NCBI GenBank assembly: GCA_021014325.1
Contig: JAJGQC010000658.1
Coordinates: forward strand, 62,001 to 126,000
Source: Plazaster borealis
Lineage: Eukaryota > Echinodermata > Asteroidea > Forcipulatida > Labidiasteridae
Direction of reading: 5' to 3'
DNA: 64,000 bases
Shown here: positions 62,475 to 64,000 of the stretch, piece by piece
Numbering within the stretch: position 1 is the first letter of the stretch
How the letters are laid out: each line of letters opens with the position of its first letter
Notes under the pieces: generated by a model
The model's input: the letters and a program-made list of their open reading frames with translations, nothing else
Told to the model about the DNA's origin: nothing
Databases searched by the model: none
Position numbers and translations under genes: made by a program

Positions 62475-62790
62475 GCTTCAATACGTTTCCATCTTATCAT
62501 AATATTGCCGTTGTGGGACATTTGCATATTTGATAATATTTGTAAAAGGGGGTTAAGAAAGTCCAAACTCCTTTGATTAATAATATTTCCTTTCTGTGAA
62601 GGCAAAATGTTTGTTTAAAGGGTAAGAAAGACCGAACTCCATATTTGTCATTATATGTCCCGTTGTTGGGACACTTCCATAGTGGAGAAAGAAAGTCTGC
62701 AGGAACTCCTTGTTAATAACATTGCCTTTGTGGGACATTTTTATAAATTGGAATTGTTACAAAATGGGAAGTATTGCGAACTCCGTCTAA
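62475..62790 (+). repeat. Degenerate tandem repeat, about 100 bp units
   Basis: gtgggacatttgcatat, agaaagtccaaactccttt, then tgtttaaagggtaagaaagac, cgaactcc, then tgttgggacac, gaaagtc..ggaactccttgt, and gtgggacattttt..gcgaactcc. About three diverged units. Confidence 0.55.
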
Positions 62791-63281
62791 TTAAGCATAC
62801 TTTTGCTCTGTTTTAAAAGACATAGGCCTAAAAAATACTGTGATGAATTGCTACTTATGTATTTAGAGTAAGCTTTGTCAGATGGTGAGAGCAATAACAC
62901 CAGTTTATATTTGGCAAAGTTGAAGTTATGTATTTGAATAAAACCACTTGTTCCTGATTGAATATCTCTTGTGCATACAGTCTGATCTCATAACTGAGTA
63001 TTTTGGATGAATATTTTAAAATGACCTCTGTGTAGACGTTGACTAAAGCTCGTGGTATTCACATTGAATACAGGCCTAATACGACATGATTGATAAAAAC
63101 ATCTACACTGTCAATAAATCACGACTTAAATTATACAAGTTTTGAAAGATCAATGTATAGGGTCATTCATATCCTTGGCACTAGCACCAATGCAATCCTA
63201 TCTATCTGTAAAGCGTTAGTGTCAAGTGCATCTGACATTGCGCACTCCGTTAGTTTCCTCCACTGTATAATGGGAATAATA

Positions 63282-63410
63282 CTGATTTACTCAGTGCGAC
63301 GAGCGCAATCATTTATATTGCACGGCGACGGGCACGCGATGCGCGACCTATGCCAGCTGCCGCACAAAAAAACGTAACCTTGATTGCCCTCGGCGCGCTG
63401 AGTAAATCAG
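63282..63410. mobile_element. Small TIR element, 129 bp
   Basis: Left CTGATTTACTCAGTGCGACG (then AGCGCAATCA), right inverse CTGATTTACTCAGCGCGCCG (then AGGGCAATCA). Arms of about 30 bp with few mismatches, GC-rich core. No target duplication was clear. Confidence 0.7.
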
Positions 63411-64000
63411 CCCTCATTAAATTGTAGCAGTTGATCGTATCCTTGTTGTAAAGGACGGTACTGTTAAGGGAGCCCGACATAGTATTGTTTTCGAGCAAGT
63501 TGTTAGATTCCATTGGGTGATGAACAACGCGGAACACAAAATTACATCCGGGTAAAAGAAATCGGATTGCATTCAGTGCTAGGGCCAATAATACAAAATG
63601 GATTGGCCCTATTTATGGGGCTACATGGCCCACCTTGTTGGGCTGTTATGGCTCTCACTTCTAAAAGATTGGTCTTAACGTAGAGGAAGGTCCATTACAG
63701 CCCACCCCAGTGTCTGAAACGCTCGGTTTTAAAATCAAAGTGCGAGCAAGTCGTACCACATTGATTGCAAATATCTCCCCTTATAAACATCGCATACTAC
63801 TCCTACATACTTCACCCTATTCCTTAAATTTGTGGAACATGATGGGGCTTACCAAACGATTATTTTGACCAGATACATGTATGATGTTATGAAATTACAA
63901 ATAAAACAAATAATATTAGAAACTGTACATGTACACATGTATTAAGACATTGCGACAGCCCCCGATCCGACTGCATAGACATGAATATGCAAGTGCTGAC

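Larger units (their letters stand above)
59192..64000. other. No further MDN1 exon recognised
   Basis: Apart from the elements and the short open frame listed separately, no splice-bounded peptide resembling midasin or another known family was seen on either strand. A GC-richer patch at about 60270-60400 has frames on both strands but no motif. If MDN1 is complete, this is the right-hand intron of exon E1. Confidence 0.4.

Overview
This window looks like intron-rich, AT-rich nuclear DNA of an invertebrate deuterostome, most likely an echinoderm. That placement is inferred from three things: the encoded protein's resemblance to animal midasin, a Toll-like leucine-rich-repeat gene remnant, and the style of the tRNA-derived SINEs and very numerous short inverted-repeat elements. 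I cannot name the species.

Layout. From 1 to about 7.6 kb there is little besides a broken leucine-rich-repeat receptor remnant (1.0-1.8 kb, + strand) and one tRNA-like SINE. From 7.7 to 12.7 kb lies a mosaic satellite. A 110-bp module (array A) is followed by nine exactly 142-bp-spaced tRNA-like modules (array B), then by a higher-order array (C) in which A and B modules are joined into a composite of about 255 bp. A foldback element (14.9-15.3 kb) and several MITEs follow, then an unrelated 4.4-kb satellite with a monomer of about 104 bp (17.15-21.6 kb).

From 23.0 to 59.2 kb the minus strand carries the 3' third of the midasin gene (MDN1), the giant AAA+ ATPase of 60S ribosome assembly. 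I could place 34 coding exons (about 5.36 kb of coding sequence, about 1,790 codons) whose splice phases agree from exon to exon. They cover the end of the linker, the long Asp/Glu-rich region and the C-terminal MIDAS/VWA domain with its stop codon. Three exons each need a single-base correction to stay in frame; splice sites are otherwise intact and no independent nonsense codon was seen. The AAA+ motor half is not visible and should lie beyond 64 kb.

The MDN1 introns are crowded with mobile DNA. This includes tRNA-headed SINEs in both orientations, one split by a 1,011-bp hAT-like transposon with a 5-bp target duplication; a Harbinger-like element; several long-TIR MITE families; a foldback inserted into a LINE fragment; palindromic elements built from tRNA-like arms; a SINE multimer flanked by a 12-bp direct repeat; and a 57-bp tandem array in which every unit carries a copy of an MDN1 5' splice site. 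From 59.2 to 64 kb I see only repeats and one short coding-looking open frame of unknown identity. No rRNA, confident functional tRNA or CRISPR array was found.
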